From Lepidodermella squamata (taxonomy: Eukaryota; Gastrotricha), in the NCBI GenBank assembly GCA_047495785.1, contig JBLDXI010000015.1, positions 682,001 to 746,000 on the forward strand: a stretch of DNA of 64,000 bases. Direction: 5' to 3'. A model generated the notes under the pieces. It ran no database searches. It worked only from the letters and a program-made list of their open reading frames with translations, and was not told the DNA's origin. Position 1 is the first letter of the stretch. The number at the start of each line of letters is the position of its first letter. The position numbers were made by a program, and so were the translations under genes. Positions 1 to 11,116 of this stretch are shown piece after piece.

Positions 1-24
1 TAATATTTCTCTTTTTCGAATCAG

Positions 25-673
25 ATATATGAGTAAAATGGTGTATATCAGTCTCAACGACAACCATGCCTCGCTATTCGCAACTGGAAAATACGAGACG
101 ATATGCGAAGACTTCTCGGTGAAGAAATTCCCATTCGACACCATAAGATGCTCTTTCATCTTCGACTCGGATGAAATCTCAAAACTAGCTGGTTACACGC
201 TGGATCGATTTGCTATTGATGAATCGGCCAATAGCTCCTTTATATCGGAATCTGACATCTGGGAACTCGTGAAACTCGAACTACCCAATAATCATTTATC
301 TTCGCAGAACGGCTTCCCGGCAGTCTCCAGGATGATTGCTACTCTTGTTTTCAAAAGACGCGCCAGCTATTTTGCTGTAAATGTCATTTTTCCGGTTTTC
401 GCCTTGTACATCATGCAACTGGCTGCTCTGATAATGCCGCCCGATGTTCCGGATCGTTCAGGGTTTGGCATCACCGTTGTCCTCGCTTTCTCCGTGATTC
501 TATCAATGGTAGTCGCCCACATTCCTCAGACTTCAGAGCCCGTCTATTTAGTGTATTTGGTTGTTTTCAAATTCGTCACGGGTTTGGTTATGAATATTTA
601 CGAGCTAATTTCCCTTGCTTTTTCTACTGGTCGAAAATCGACATCTAAATATAAATCGACATCTAAAACCTGA
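25..673 (+). CDS. Cys-loop ligand-gated ion channel, 3' part, lacks TM4
   Basis: This is the last exon of a pentameric Cys-loop receptor subunit; earlier exons lie before the window. The exon follows a TCAG acceptor at 21-24, at the same codon as the last exon of the neighbour at 2920-4263, to which it is closely similar. Visible are the end of the ligand-binding domain, the Cys-loop (C-x14-C around FPFD), TM1 beginning after KRRASYF, the TM2 region after PPDVPDR, and TM3 before NIYEL. After TM3 the frame runs into a short Lys/Ser/Thr tail that contains a small duplication (KSTSKYKSTSK) and then a TGA. No TM4 is encoded and I found no downstream exon supplying one, so the gene is either C-terminally truncated and decaying or has an exon I missed. 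Membrane-channel identity is sure; function as a channel is doubtful. Confidence 0.8.
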
Positions 674-928
674 GGTCAACATTCAAGTGTATTTTGTGAA
701 CACATGGCCAAGTATATCTTTCAGCTATTCTTTTTTCATCTGTTAACACGCCATTTTGGCGATTTCTAAGCATCGGTTCCTATGCTCACAATTTTTGCGT
801 GTGAGAAAATCAGATACTAATAAACAATTCTATCGAAATCTCGGGTTTCAGCGTCAATTGAATGCATGAGAGGAGCTTGCTGCTTGCTTCCAGCGCTGCC
901 AAAAGCTGAAACTCACGACTCACGACCA

Positions 929-1082
929 GTGTGTGAAATACCGGGGCGTATGTAAGCTACCGTACCTCCCACCTTTAGAGGTCCTAGTAGGAAAACCCAA
1001 AAACAAACCACTGGGAGGGGGCTTTTTTGTCGGATAAATTTAGGGTTGAAAATACCTCGAGGATCCTACTTCATCCACTTCA
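929..1082 (-). repeat. Diverged copy of the 140-bp hAT-type MITE family
   Basis: The interior (GGAAAACCC...ACTGGGAGGGGGC) resembles, in reverse orientation, the interior of the copies at 1418-1557 and 19934-20076. The right end reads GGATCCTACTTC, the complement of the GAAGTAGGATCC start of those copies. No intact target duplication is visible, so this is an old copy. A similar relic lies at about 14023-14120. Confidence 0.45.
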
Positions 1083-1417
1083 CACGAGTTCCAAGCTTCT
1101 ATGAGCAAACGGGCAAAGGTGCATTGTTCTTTTTTCTGAGAAAGGTAAATTCTCAATAAACAATAACAATAAAATAAAACTCAATAACATTGACATAACT
1201 ATTATATCTTATGGATTCTTCGCAAAAAAGGGAGACAACATACATATTTAAATGATAACTTCAAGTTTTAATTGTCTCCTGTTTCACCAGGTAATACATT
1301 CGATGTAGATCACCTCCCTGATTATCATTTTGATCACGATCTAAAAATAAATTGGCTAGATCGATATAGATCGATGACGGCCCCGACTGACTTTCTAATG
1401 CCCGTATCTCCTACGCA

Positions 1418-1557
1418 CAGTTTGCGAAGTAGGATCCGTGAGCTGAGGTGTTTCCACTTGTTTTCTAGGACCCAGCCGAAGAAGCCAAAGGGTCCCCCTG
1501 TGGGTTTTTCAGCCTTCCTTGGTTGGAGTCCCGGAGCTGGGGTTTCGCGACACCCTG
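1418..1557 (+). mobile_element. hAT-type MITE, 140 bp, with 8-bp target duplication
   Basis: The element begins CAGTTTGCGAAGTAGGATCC and ends CACCCTG. It is flanked by a perfect 8-bp direct repeat, CCTACGCA, at 1410-1417 and 1558-1565. It is nearly the same length and clearly the same sequence as the element at 19934-20076, which has a different 8-bp duplication. CAG...CTG ends plus 8-bp duplications are the hallmark of hAT transposition. It has no coding capacity. Confidence 0.8.
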
Positions 1558-2919
1558 CCTACGCATAATTGCATGAATCAAGTACTACGAGGCCCTATCG
1601 TTTACAGGATTACTCAATTGATTTGCGAACCAATCATGACATGAACTTGGGGCAGAATCTAAACGCTGATCATAGTATATAGATAGTGCGAGTGGGAGGG
1701 TCTGAATGACAGTGCATTACGCGTCTCCATCGAGCAAATAGCGGATTTTGAATAGCGCTTTCAGGAAAACTTCGATCGCTCTTCATCTGCATGAACAATC
1801 AATTAATCACGCTTGGATAAGAAAAAATGTCTCGAACACCAATGTTTGCTATGATCTAGGGTATATTATAGCTGATAAAACCGATATAACAGAAGTTTCC
1901 ATACTCGACCTGTTTATTGCTAATGAATATTATTTGCCTCGCCAATTTGCTTCCGCTGCTTTCAAACGCGTGTTTGATTAACTACAACTACTAGGTATGC
2001 AAACATGAAAGTGCAAGACATTATTAATGGACCACACAGAAAGCGCCGAAAAGTTTCGATTCAACAGTATATGCATATGCGGCGAAGTTCTCATGAATCT
2101 TTCAGTTGATTTATACTACACTTTCCAACCAATCAATATGCCCTTTAAAAATACAACAATCATATCATTGAGAATTCTACCTATCTGGCATGTCGCTTTA
2201 CATTTTTTGCGAATTGCTCTAATCACACGCAGAATGATTATATTACATGTTCGCATGATGTCGTGTCATTAATTTCCAGAATAGTATAGTAAGGATTAGT
2301 GATTAGTGTTATCTTTCGTACAAATTCACAATTGACTGACACTTGGCGCTAAGCAGCCTTATACTGGTTTTGGCTTGATTTTGTTCATCTTTCCGTTTTT
2401 CATGTTCGATTTCAGAGATCAACGCAACGGTATTGATAGTGACACCGGGTTCTGCTTCTACTTCATTAAAACAATTTTCCCATCAATAGGAATGGAAAGG
2501 TCTAGGATGGAGGCTCAAAACAAATAAAGGAACATAGGCTAGTTCTATCAATTTCCGCACAGGTCAAGCATATTTGCTCACTTAAACGGCGCCCCCGTGA
2601 AACTGCCCACTTCATACCTTCATAGTGGGTAGTTCGTAAATAAGCAGTACTTTAAATGTAAGTTAGAAGCATAGTTTTTCGATCCCAAATTCCGCTGGAC
2701 GTCCCTGGGGGATCTTCAACCATCCGCGTCACCTATTTTTGGGCCCCTGATCACAGCCCCTTTGGTATTTCGTTTCTTAAGCTTAGAACAACTATTGCTC
2801 TTATATTTAGTAACATAGTTTATCCCTGAATTTCAGATGACCAACGAAGGGTCTGCTTGTTTGCAGCCCTGACTGGAAAAGTGAGTAACAAATCTAATCT
2901 AGATTTTCCTTTATTTTAG

Positions 2920-4263
2920 ATGGCTGAAAATTTGTTTGTAATTAGTCTATTTATTCAAGCTGCATGCGTAATCGCCTCAGACCCGTCACAAAATCCAACA
3001 TCAGATAGCAACGGCTACATTGATCGAATGAATCTACGGTTTTTCAATTCTTGCCCGATAGCTCGCTCGACAGCTCTACCTTGGGAGGCCCTGCTTTCAA
3101 GCCGTCTTTCCAATCGGATCAACGTCTCGCTAACAATGGACATGTATAGATTGGTTGAGATCGACGACATGCAACAAAAGTATGCAGATAGGATGACTAG
3201 TTGGAACTTGAAACCAATAAATTTCTTTTAGACTATCTGTTTGGGCTGTGATGGCTCTGTTGTGGAGTTTCCCGTGTCAGCCGTTATCATGCTATGAATT
3301 GATAGGCGACGATTCAATATGTGAAATTACGAGGACGAAAATCACTCAGCAAGAGAATGGATTCGTCATGACGCTACTAGTACCAGCTAGAGATATGTGG
3401 TACCCCAGGTTTCTCCACATGAATGCCGCGGATACTCCGGAACCCTTCATCAAGTAATTTTTTCGATAAATGGGATTTTGTATCGCGATTTTCCCAATTA
3501 TAGGTATATGAGTGATATGGTTTACATAAGTCTCATCGATAACACAGCGTCTCTTTACGCAACTGGTCGCTTCGACACGATTTGCGAGGATTTCTCCGTT
3601 AAAAGGTTCCCGTTCGACACAATCAGGTGCTCGTTCGTTTTCGACTCGAGCGAGGTCGCAGTTCTAGCACTTTACACCCTTGATCGATTCGCAATCGATG
3701 CATCGGCGAATGAGTCATTCATATCAGAGTCTGATGTGTGGCAGCTCGTCAAACTCGAACCACCAAAGAGCCATTTATCATCGCAAAACGGCTTCCCGCC
3801 AGTCTCAAGAATGATCGCAACGTTTGTGTTCAAAAGACGTGCTAGCTACTTTGTAATCAACGTAATTTTCCCGGTTTTCGCCTTGTACATCATGCAACTG
3901 GCTGCTTTGATAATGCCGCCTGATGTTCCGGATAGGGCAGGTTTCGGCATCACTGTAGTACTCGCATTTTCGGTGATACTCTCGATAGTTGTCGGCCAAA
4001 TCCCGCAAACTTCTGAACCTGTCTACCTGGTTTACTTGGTTGTCTTCAAATTCGCAACGGGCGTGGCGACGAACATCTACGAATTGGTTGCTCTAGCTGT
4101 TTTTGGGGATTATCGCAAATCGGAGGATAAACACGGTGCGATTGAAATAGGCCGTTTTATCATTTGTAAGCCGAGACAGATCGACATGCTGTTTCTCGGT
4201 TTTGTCGTGGTTGTAACCATCATAGCTGATGGTGCCTTTTTTGCGCTGATGGTATCTAGCTAA
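2920..4263 (+). CDS. Cys-loop ligand-gated ion channel subunit
   Basis: A subunit of a pentameric ligand-gated channel, 413 aa, in three exons: 2920-3179, 3232-3453 and 3504-4263, with introns of 52 and 50 nt (GT-TAG). A hydrophobic leader (MAENLFVISLFIQAACVIAS) is the signal peptide. The extracellular domain follows, with the Cys-loop at C188-C203 holding FPFD but with 14 rather than the usual 13 residues between the cysteines. TM1-TM3 follow KRRASYF; TM4 is near the C-terminus (after RQIDM). The TM2 entrance reads Pro-Asp-Arg; an acidic residue here resembles cation channels more than the Pro-Ala-Arg of anion channels (inference). The ATG sits directly after TTTTAG, so the start may be at a splice or trans-splice acceptor. 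It is the complete tandem paralog of the gene at 25-673. Ligand unknown. Confidence 0.88.
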
Positions 4264-4575
4264 GCATGCTTCATTGTGTGTTTCCTTGGTTGCTGCTTCC
4301 GAATTTTTCGTCTGGCCATTACACGATCTGTCAGCCAAATAACCGAGAGAGAAATTCGATAAATAGGGAAACTAAATTTTTTTATTCCGAAGTAGAAGTA
4401 AAAATAGAGAATAAAACTTGCCAACAAGAATAGAAATCATTGAAGTCGCCTCAAAATTGCAACGAATATTAACGTCAAAAAGGAATCAGCAGAGGAGAAG
4501 AAAATTAAAATTGAAAAATTGAAAAAGGCAGAAAAAACTTTATTCTTTGATATTCGATAGCCAGCAGCGAAAAAA
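4264..4575. other. Convergent 3' intergenic spacer
   Basis: AT-rich spacer between the 3' ends of the channel gene (+) and the CCP-like gene (-). It contains AATAAA-like signals near 4411 (+ strand) but nothing else recognisable. Confidence 0.5.
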
Positions 4576-5405
4576 TTAGCCGAATATCGATTGCGGGCCG
4601 CATGTAGGCATTGCGACATCGTACTTGTTCATGGCGATGCATTTGACCTTGCCGGTAACACCGGTCGGGAATTTCTTACCAGCATCACAAGTGCAAGTGA
4701 ACGATTCACCAACATTGACGAAGTCATCTTCATTCTCACGACCATCAACCTCGCAATATCCGCCGGAGATTTCACTCGGGAAAGCGCATACAGGTCTTGC
4801 TGTAGTCGAGCTGAACGTGCAAGTTGGCCTGTTACCGTCCCATGTATTCATGCCCTTGCAGGTCAGCGTGACAGTTGCTCCGACTGCTCCGTTGGTGAGG
4901 TAACCCCTGTCGCAGCCGCAGATAGCCCTGTCTCCGATCTCAAAGTCCGTAGCACCATCGTTCCCTGCTGATATACAGTAGCCATTGCTGAGAGTGTCCA
5001 GGGCAGATAACGTGCAGATCGGTTTCAGAGTAGTTGTGATTCTGACGCATTTCGGAACAATGCCGGTGAATGTTCTGCTAGCCTGACACTTAAGAACTCG
5101 GTTGCCTTGAAACATGTAGTCATCTTCATCGTTACAAGCGCAACTAACCTGTATTATCGCGCAAGTTTATATCGTTTCTATCTAACCGTGGTTGAAATTA
5201 GGATTACCGTGCGTCCAATGTCGACATCGTTGTCATCGTCGCCTTCCTCGGCGTGGCAAACGCCTCCGGCAACCGTTGGAGCTTTACCGCAACCGGCAGC
5301 ACGGGTTGTAGTGGCGATTCTGGTGCACGTTGGAGATTTGGTCCTGTTGCCACTTGTTTTGCAAGTAATTGTGGGATTCCCAGACATTTTGAAACCGGGA
5401 TTGCA
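4576..5405 (-). CDS. Secreted protein with six-cysteine CCP/sushi-like modules (3' part)
   Basis: Two phase-0 exons, 5208-5405 and 4576-5148, are joined by a 59-nt GT-CAG intron (5149-5207). The product has the end of one module and three complete modules about 55-65 residues long, separated by Thr-rich linkers (RIATTTRAAG, RITTTLKP, TFSSTTARP). Each complete module reads roughly C-x(8-12)-G-x-C ... D-x-G ... C-x-C-x-x-G ... C-x(10-12)-C, ending in P-x-C. Canonical sushi/CCP modules have four cysteines; here there are six, with an extra pair. CCP modules mediate protein binding on extracellular proteins, so a secreted or cell-surface role is likely, but the binding partner is unknown. The first coding exon and signal peptide were not found; the exon begins right after ATTTTCAG. 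It is convergent with the channel gene. Confidence 0.7.
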
Positions 5406-7773
5406 CTGAAAATCATTGGCATGATTAACAATACACACTGAAATAACTCATCAACCCAAGCTTGCAAATACTGCTCGATCCCGAGTCTTAACGCCTTTTT
5501 CAGTTCTCAGCAGGAAAAAATAGGATGGAAGAGTTATTCTTTGGCTCTTTGGCTTTAACAACTTCCTAAAGCCCATTAACCAGTATGTCAATGAATTTGT
5601 CAATGAAGCTCAAGTGTCTGCGTTTAAACTTTTAACGAGTCGTGCGCTCCATTTCAGCCCTGTTTGAACTAAGAAATGGTTGCATATAGACATTTGAACA
5701 TGCCGAGATTTTCTGCAACATTTTATGCTGTCACTTTATTAATGCGTGTCCATTCGCATCATCTTGTCCGAAACTAGATTCTCTCGTGCCAATCACGCAG
5801 CCGAGGGTCACACTTTTCGAGTTCATAGCTGTATCCTCATGACGTTGGAAATATCGTTTGACAAGTCCGATTTTGGGATGTTTACATCTTACACGACGCT
5901 ATAATTATCCTTGCTTTCTGCTTTAATTTATTAAAAAAATGATTATGAAAACTTTAAAGAATTAAACACTCTTTCTACGAATCTCAATTTTTCCGGGATT
6001 CAGACAAAGTTACGCTTACACTGTCTGTCTGAAAGTGACTCATCTTTCCGTCACCTCTTTCGAAATTCATGACCCGGGATCACTGGAGTGTCTAAAATAT
6101 GTGCTGCTTAAATGATCAACCGTATAAGCCGAAAAAATCGCCGTTAAGCGCAGTGGGCTTTAAATAGAGCGCATCCAGACGATAGAGATTTTCGAAGGCA
6201 ATCCCTGATATCTAATGAATATAAAAAATTAAAATGTGTTGTATTATAAAATCGAGATTACGGAATATTCGCAACGCAACGATCTATTGGTGGCAAGAAT
6301 AAATTGAAATATTTTGATTCCAGGGAAGTAAAGAAACCCAAAAGAATTATTTTCTGGCCCAGTCTGGTACCGAAGCCGAACTTTAAAGCTGAAACCACGA
6401 AATTCAACAAATAGATAGCCAAATCATTCCGATTCTATAAAACGCTGAACGTCCATCAACAAATGAAACTTGATTCAGCTGAATGGAGTCCGTAAGACGA
6501 ACTATGAACGCAATTGAACATACTCACAGGGAGAACATTCAAGCGTTTCGAACGCACTTTTTCCCTGATATCGCTTGTCAATTAGAAAACCTGACGAACT
6601 TGCACTTCAAGGCTTTGAATAGGTATGTACGTTTATTTTCTTCAAAAACAGTGCTCAGACCAGTATATCCGCTACGAAAAGTGCAAAGTGATCAATTTCA
6701 AATTCAATCGTTTAATCGTTCAGTATTAAGTAGACCATGAAGCGTGAAGATGCACTCGCTGGGTATATATTGCGAACACACCGACTGGTTATAAGCATTT
6801 CGACAAATCTACTGCAAGCTGCTTCGCTAACATTTTCGCCCAGATGTAGAAAGAATCCCGCGAATTGCAAATCGACAGCGAGCTGAAGACACGCATGCAT
6901 GTTTCCATTGTGCACTCGTTGTGGCTTTGCCGTAGTCTCCTATAGAGTTGCCTCATCGAAACATCGTCCTTCGCAAGCATGGCTCGGGTTACTGTTATAG
7001 AAAGAAGAAATTTCACAACTATAATCCTCTATTCGCTTGTCCTTCTACACTCACTTTCGCCTATAGTAGCCGAATTTGAAGCACCAATGTGCTCGAGCAG
7101 GCATAAGACTATTACAAGCAATATAAGACCTTCATAGCAAAATGGAATTCAAATAATGGAGATGTGGAACCTTTGCTCAATATAATCGGTCTCTCAAGCT
7201 AAATCTATCTCTCTCTAGGAAGGTTACTGAATGCAACTGGAAGGCCTATATACTCTGGTTAGCTCGGGTTACAATCTTTTTAAACTTGAAAGTATTGTTG
7301 ATTAATGAGATTAATTAACTCGCGAGTTCACGCTCTGATGAACGAAGTGTGCCTAGCACGTGATGGACACAATTTGGCAGTCTGGCTCGCTGTTATTTAT
7401 AGATATCCTTCGCGAAGATGAGGAGGAATATGTAGATGAGCAACCTGGATCTTAACCTTAGCTCATTACATCGGTTGTCCTGAAATTGAGTTTGGATCCT
7501 CGATCGATTCCGAGACCTATCCACTGTACGCTGTCCGTGTGATTGGAAGGATAAATATACCGACATGACGGGCAGTAAAGTTCCATCGAACGTCACGCGC
7601 AGAAAATGTCCAAGTCCGGATTTCATAATTAGATTATGGAAGCTATAATTGTTGCCGCAAAAGCAGTCAGCTGTGACGTTTTGACAGCGCATCTAAACAT
7701 ATTCCGCGAATATCAACGTCAACCTTAGGCTGGGTCTACTCAACGAGGACAAGGTCAACCGTCAAGCTAAATT
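5406..7773. other. Region without a recognised gene
   Basis: The missing 5' exons of the CCP-like gene should lie at the left of this stretch. Open frames at 6483-6740 (+), 6789-7016 (-) and 7393-7692 (-) are short and unrecognised. The last (start MRCQNVTADCFCGNN) directly follows a TTTAG and could be an exon, but no partner exon was found. Confidence 0.4.
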
Positions 7774-7775
7774 TA

Positions 7776-9621
7776 CCGTATTTTACGAATTATTAGTCAG
7801 GACCCAATTATAGGGCAGAACCGGAATAAAGGGCAGAGGGCAAAGGTCATTTGAATTAATAAAGGGCAGAACCGTAATAATGGGCAGTGCCCTATAACAC
7901 GCGACCAACCTGAGGCGCGTGTCGAGTGTCAATTTGCAACAAAAATCATTATTTTTCAGTCAATATTTTATGGCTAAAAGAAAGTTATCGTTATCGCCGT
8001 CATCGTCATCGCTGTCGCCGGTGTCTCAGCCGGCTAAAAAGGCTATGCGCCGCGCGTGGCCTATTGAGAAAAAGATTGAGATATTAACCTATGAATCGAC
8101 TCACTCTTTAAGTGATACATGTCGCAAGTACAACATTCATGAGCGCTTACTTTGCAAGTGGAAAAAGCTGGACATGGCGCGATTGCTCGAAAGTAAGTGC
8201 TTTAATCCTCCTTAATCCACTTGAGTAAACACTTGGCGCATCTAGTCGCGGGGCGAGGAGGTGCTAGCAAGACGCGGAGGAGATTATCCGGCGGTGGTCG
8301 CAAATGTAAATACCACGAAATGGAGGACGTGCTACACAAGTGGGTGTTGACTGAGCGGCGCGCGAGGCGTCGAGTGTCCCGTCGCATGATCAAGAAGAAG
8401 GCGCTGTCCCTTTGCACTGTCGATGGCTTCAACGCTAATAACGGCTGGCTATTTCGATTTTTGAAAAAGAAGCGCTTGACTCGTCGTCGTCGTACAACTG
8501 TGTGTCAAAAATTGCCACCCGAATTCGCCAGAAAAATGGCAGCTTATGTTCTATTTGTCAGGCATATGCGTAAGAAAAACGGCTATCAAGACGCCGAAAT
8601 GGCGGCGGCTGACGAAACTGCTGTATGGCTGAACTGCCTATCAGATGACACAATAGATACGGTCGGCAGCCGCGAGATCTGTATTAAGACGACCGGCCAC
8701 GAAAAAGCCAAGATAACCGTGATTCTGTCGGCTACGCCTGAACGAAAATTGAAACCTTTCGTGTTGATAAATCGTGTTAAGCCTATAAAAGCACTTGATC
8801 GCTACAACCGCGACCTGACTATTTGCTACAGTGGTAAAGCAACTTCAATGAATGACGACCTCACAGCACAGTACTTGCGTCGGACTTTCCCCATTAGCTT
8901 GTTCGGTAAACGACGACTGCTGTGCTGGGATAGCTTCAGATGTCATATTAGTAAGAGTACGAAGAAGCTATGTTCTGATTTGAAAATCGATATGGCGGTT
9001 GTGCCCGGAGGAACTACCAAGTATCTGCAAGCCCCCGATCTAGCTTGGAATAAGCCTTTTAAGGCGAAGTTGATCGAATTGTACGACGAGTTCATGGCGG
9101 ATGAATCTCAACATTCGTATACGAAGGGCGGAAATCAACGCGCGCCATCTTTTGAACAAGTTTGTCGTTGGATTGTTATTGCTTGGAAATCGCTTTCCAT
9201 GGACATGATCGCCAAGTCCTTCAAGAGCTGCGGCATCACCAACGCCTTGGATGGTAGCGAGGACGACTTGATCTCTGCTTTCAAGCCGGGAAAGCCGTGC
9301 GAGGCTGCGAGGGCCGAGCTTGAGGCCATGAAGGCGGCGAACTTGGACATCAGTAGCCAGGAAATCGACGAGGACAACGACGAGACTGCGCGAAATGAGG
9401 CCACCGTTGCTAGCGACGATGAAGACAGCGGTGACAGCGATGAAGAAATTGACGTAGAAAGTGATTTTGACCTGTGACCTACTGTGACCTGGACTAGTCC
9501 GATGAGTTTGAAAAAAATAAAGGGCAGGACCGAAATAAAGGGCAGACCCTAATTACAGGGCAGGACTTTGGCTTCGTTTAAAAAAAATATAGGGCCGGGT
9601 CTTATAATTCGTAAAATACGG
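7776..9621 (+). mobile_element. Tigger/pogo-type DNA transposon, apparently full length
   Basis: The 1846-bp element is flanked by TA target duplications at 7774-7775 and 9622-9623. The terminal inverted repeats begin CCGTATTTTACGAATTAT at the left; the right end is its complement. Subterminal regions carry repeated AAAGGGCAGA and ATAGGGCAG motifs on both sides (for example 7816-7890 and 9520-9600), likely transposase-binding repeats. It encodes one transposase with all three catalytic aspartates. A 447-bp internally deleted relative lies at 62865-63311. An intact frame and near-identical termini indicate a young insertion. Confidence 0.92.
7970..9477 (+). CDS. Tigger/pogo-like DDD transposase
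   Basis: Cut-and-paste transposase of the Tc1/mariner superfamily, pogo/Tigger branch, 484 aa. Two exons, 7970-8192 and 8246-9477, are joined by a 53-nt intron (GTAAGT...CATCTAG, phase 1); both reading frames match only when it is removed. The N-terminus has a psq-type helix-turn-helix (IEKKIEILTYE...CRKYNIHERLLCKWKK), followed by a basic GGGRK segment and a CENP-B-like second DNA-binding region. The DDE domain has D197 (AADETAVWLN), D303 (LLCWDSFRCH) and D339 (LQAPDLAWNKPFK), all in canonical context, followed by the family-typical SFKSCGITNALDGSEDD. The C-terminus is acidic. A GTG-led 17-codon extension precedes the chosen ATG. No stop or frameshift was seen, so it may be active. Confidence 0.92.
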
Positions 9622-9623
9622 TA

Positions 9624-11116
9624 ATTTGTTTTCTAACCGGACAAGAAACGTATACGGGAATAATGCTTACCCTTCATTCTTCATTCGAAGTACCACTTTC
9701 CCTTTTCCTCGAAGATTCAAAAACTTGTGATTGGAATCGAGCAAGGACTTATTTCCTATTTTCGGGAGTGGCTTGGTCGGCCGAAATAAATTGATATGAC
9801 CCCCAGGCAACCACTAATTCTGACATCAAGTGACAGCAACCCAGCAATAACATTGATTGCGTCGCCCATCTGCTTCTGACGATAAAATTAAGAGAAACTA
9901 GAAAAAGAGGTTTGGAAAGGAGGAAAACTCTCCGAAATCGACCATATCCCCAGAAATTAATTTTCTAAGATTATTATGCTGGAAAATCGTCCTAATAACT
10001 AGCTAATGGCGATTCCATTTAGCAGCTCCGCTAAGACTTCTTTATAGGATGGCTTGAAACTTGAAATCGGCGAAACCGTGAATGGGCCCGGACAGCGAAA
10101 TAGGACAACGGAAATGGTCTTTATAGTCTTTGACTGAGTTCGCCATGTGGAACTCCTTGCGGTACTTCCCTAGCGGTATTTCGCTCTCTGAATGGCGCTA
10201 TCTTGCGTAAATGAAGTTGAAATTCCTATTTTTTTGCATCTCATTAATATTTTTCAACTGATACCGTGAAGCAAAGATTTTGGTACTTTCAGGGCTTAAT
10301 ATCAATAGCCACGGTTATCATTGGATGAAATGTGTTAGATTAAGAGTATAGCGAAAAGAGAGGGACCTATAAAACACCTGAAAATCACTATGATAAGTTT
10401 TTTCGCGCCGCATCTGCTCATTCAGCGTCGAGTCAAGATTTGAAACTTACTACTACTTATAAACGAAGTGATGTAGAATCCGAATTCGGGAAAAGGCGCC
10501 CATTTTGACAAGGTCCTTGTGTCTTTATTGCAAGACACATTTTCAGTCTGTTTCTGGTTCATCACCTTCTCGCCAACATAGGCATTACGGTCACGTTTTA
10601 AAAATAGCTCAAATTCTATCAATTCGGCATTTGGAATGCTAACAAGAGCCTTGCTCCGTTATTTCGGTTGTTTGTTGTACGTTTTTTTTAACAATTTGAG
10701 AGTTAATTCCTAAAAAACTCTGATAAAATACCTAAGAGCTATCCGGCAGATTTAGTTTTTGCCCATTAGCTGTGTTTTCTAGTTTCCTCGCTAAAAAAAA
10801 CAAGAAAAAATTGCGATACAAAAATGCTTCAGTTTAAACTATCAAACCGTATTGGCGCTTGATCCAAATTATTTCTTCTAACTTCAATTTCGTCTAATCT
10901 TAATACACAAGTACTTTTCATACGCATTTTAAGCCAATTTCCGGTATGATTCTAAAAGGCTCAAAGTTCGAAGATGTGTGATTTTTTCTGTATCATTCTG
11001 CGATATTCTAAAGAGGATTCAAGTCGAGGTTGTTTTTACATGGCAAAACTGTCATTTATAAAATCAAGAGCAAGCTGGAGCAACAAAGTTTTCTGCGTCT
11101 TTAAGAATCAGAACAT
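9624..11116. other. Intergenic, nothing recognised
   Basis: AT-rich sequence between the Tigger element and the 3' end of the amylase gene. No coding frame, inverted repeat or RNA gene could be supported. Confidence 0.5.

Larger units (their letters stand above)
674..2919. other. Intergenic region between the two channel genes
   Basis: No convincing gene was found. It holds a diverged hAT-type MITE at about 929-1082, a second copy with target duplications at 1418-1557, and small open frames near 1748-1981 and 2027-2272 that resemble nothing I know. A possible untranslated exon for the downstream channel gene lies at about 2837-2880, between a TTTCAG and a GTGAGT. Confidence 0.5.

Noticed and set aside
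1272-1568. 98-residue open frame as a gene
   Set aside because: Most of it lies in the 140-bp MITE at 1418-1557; the frame is incidental.
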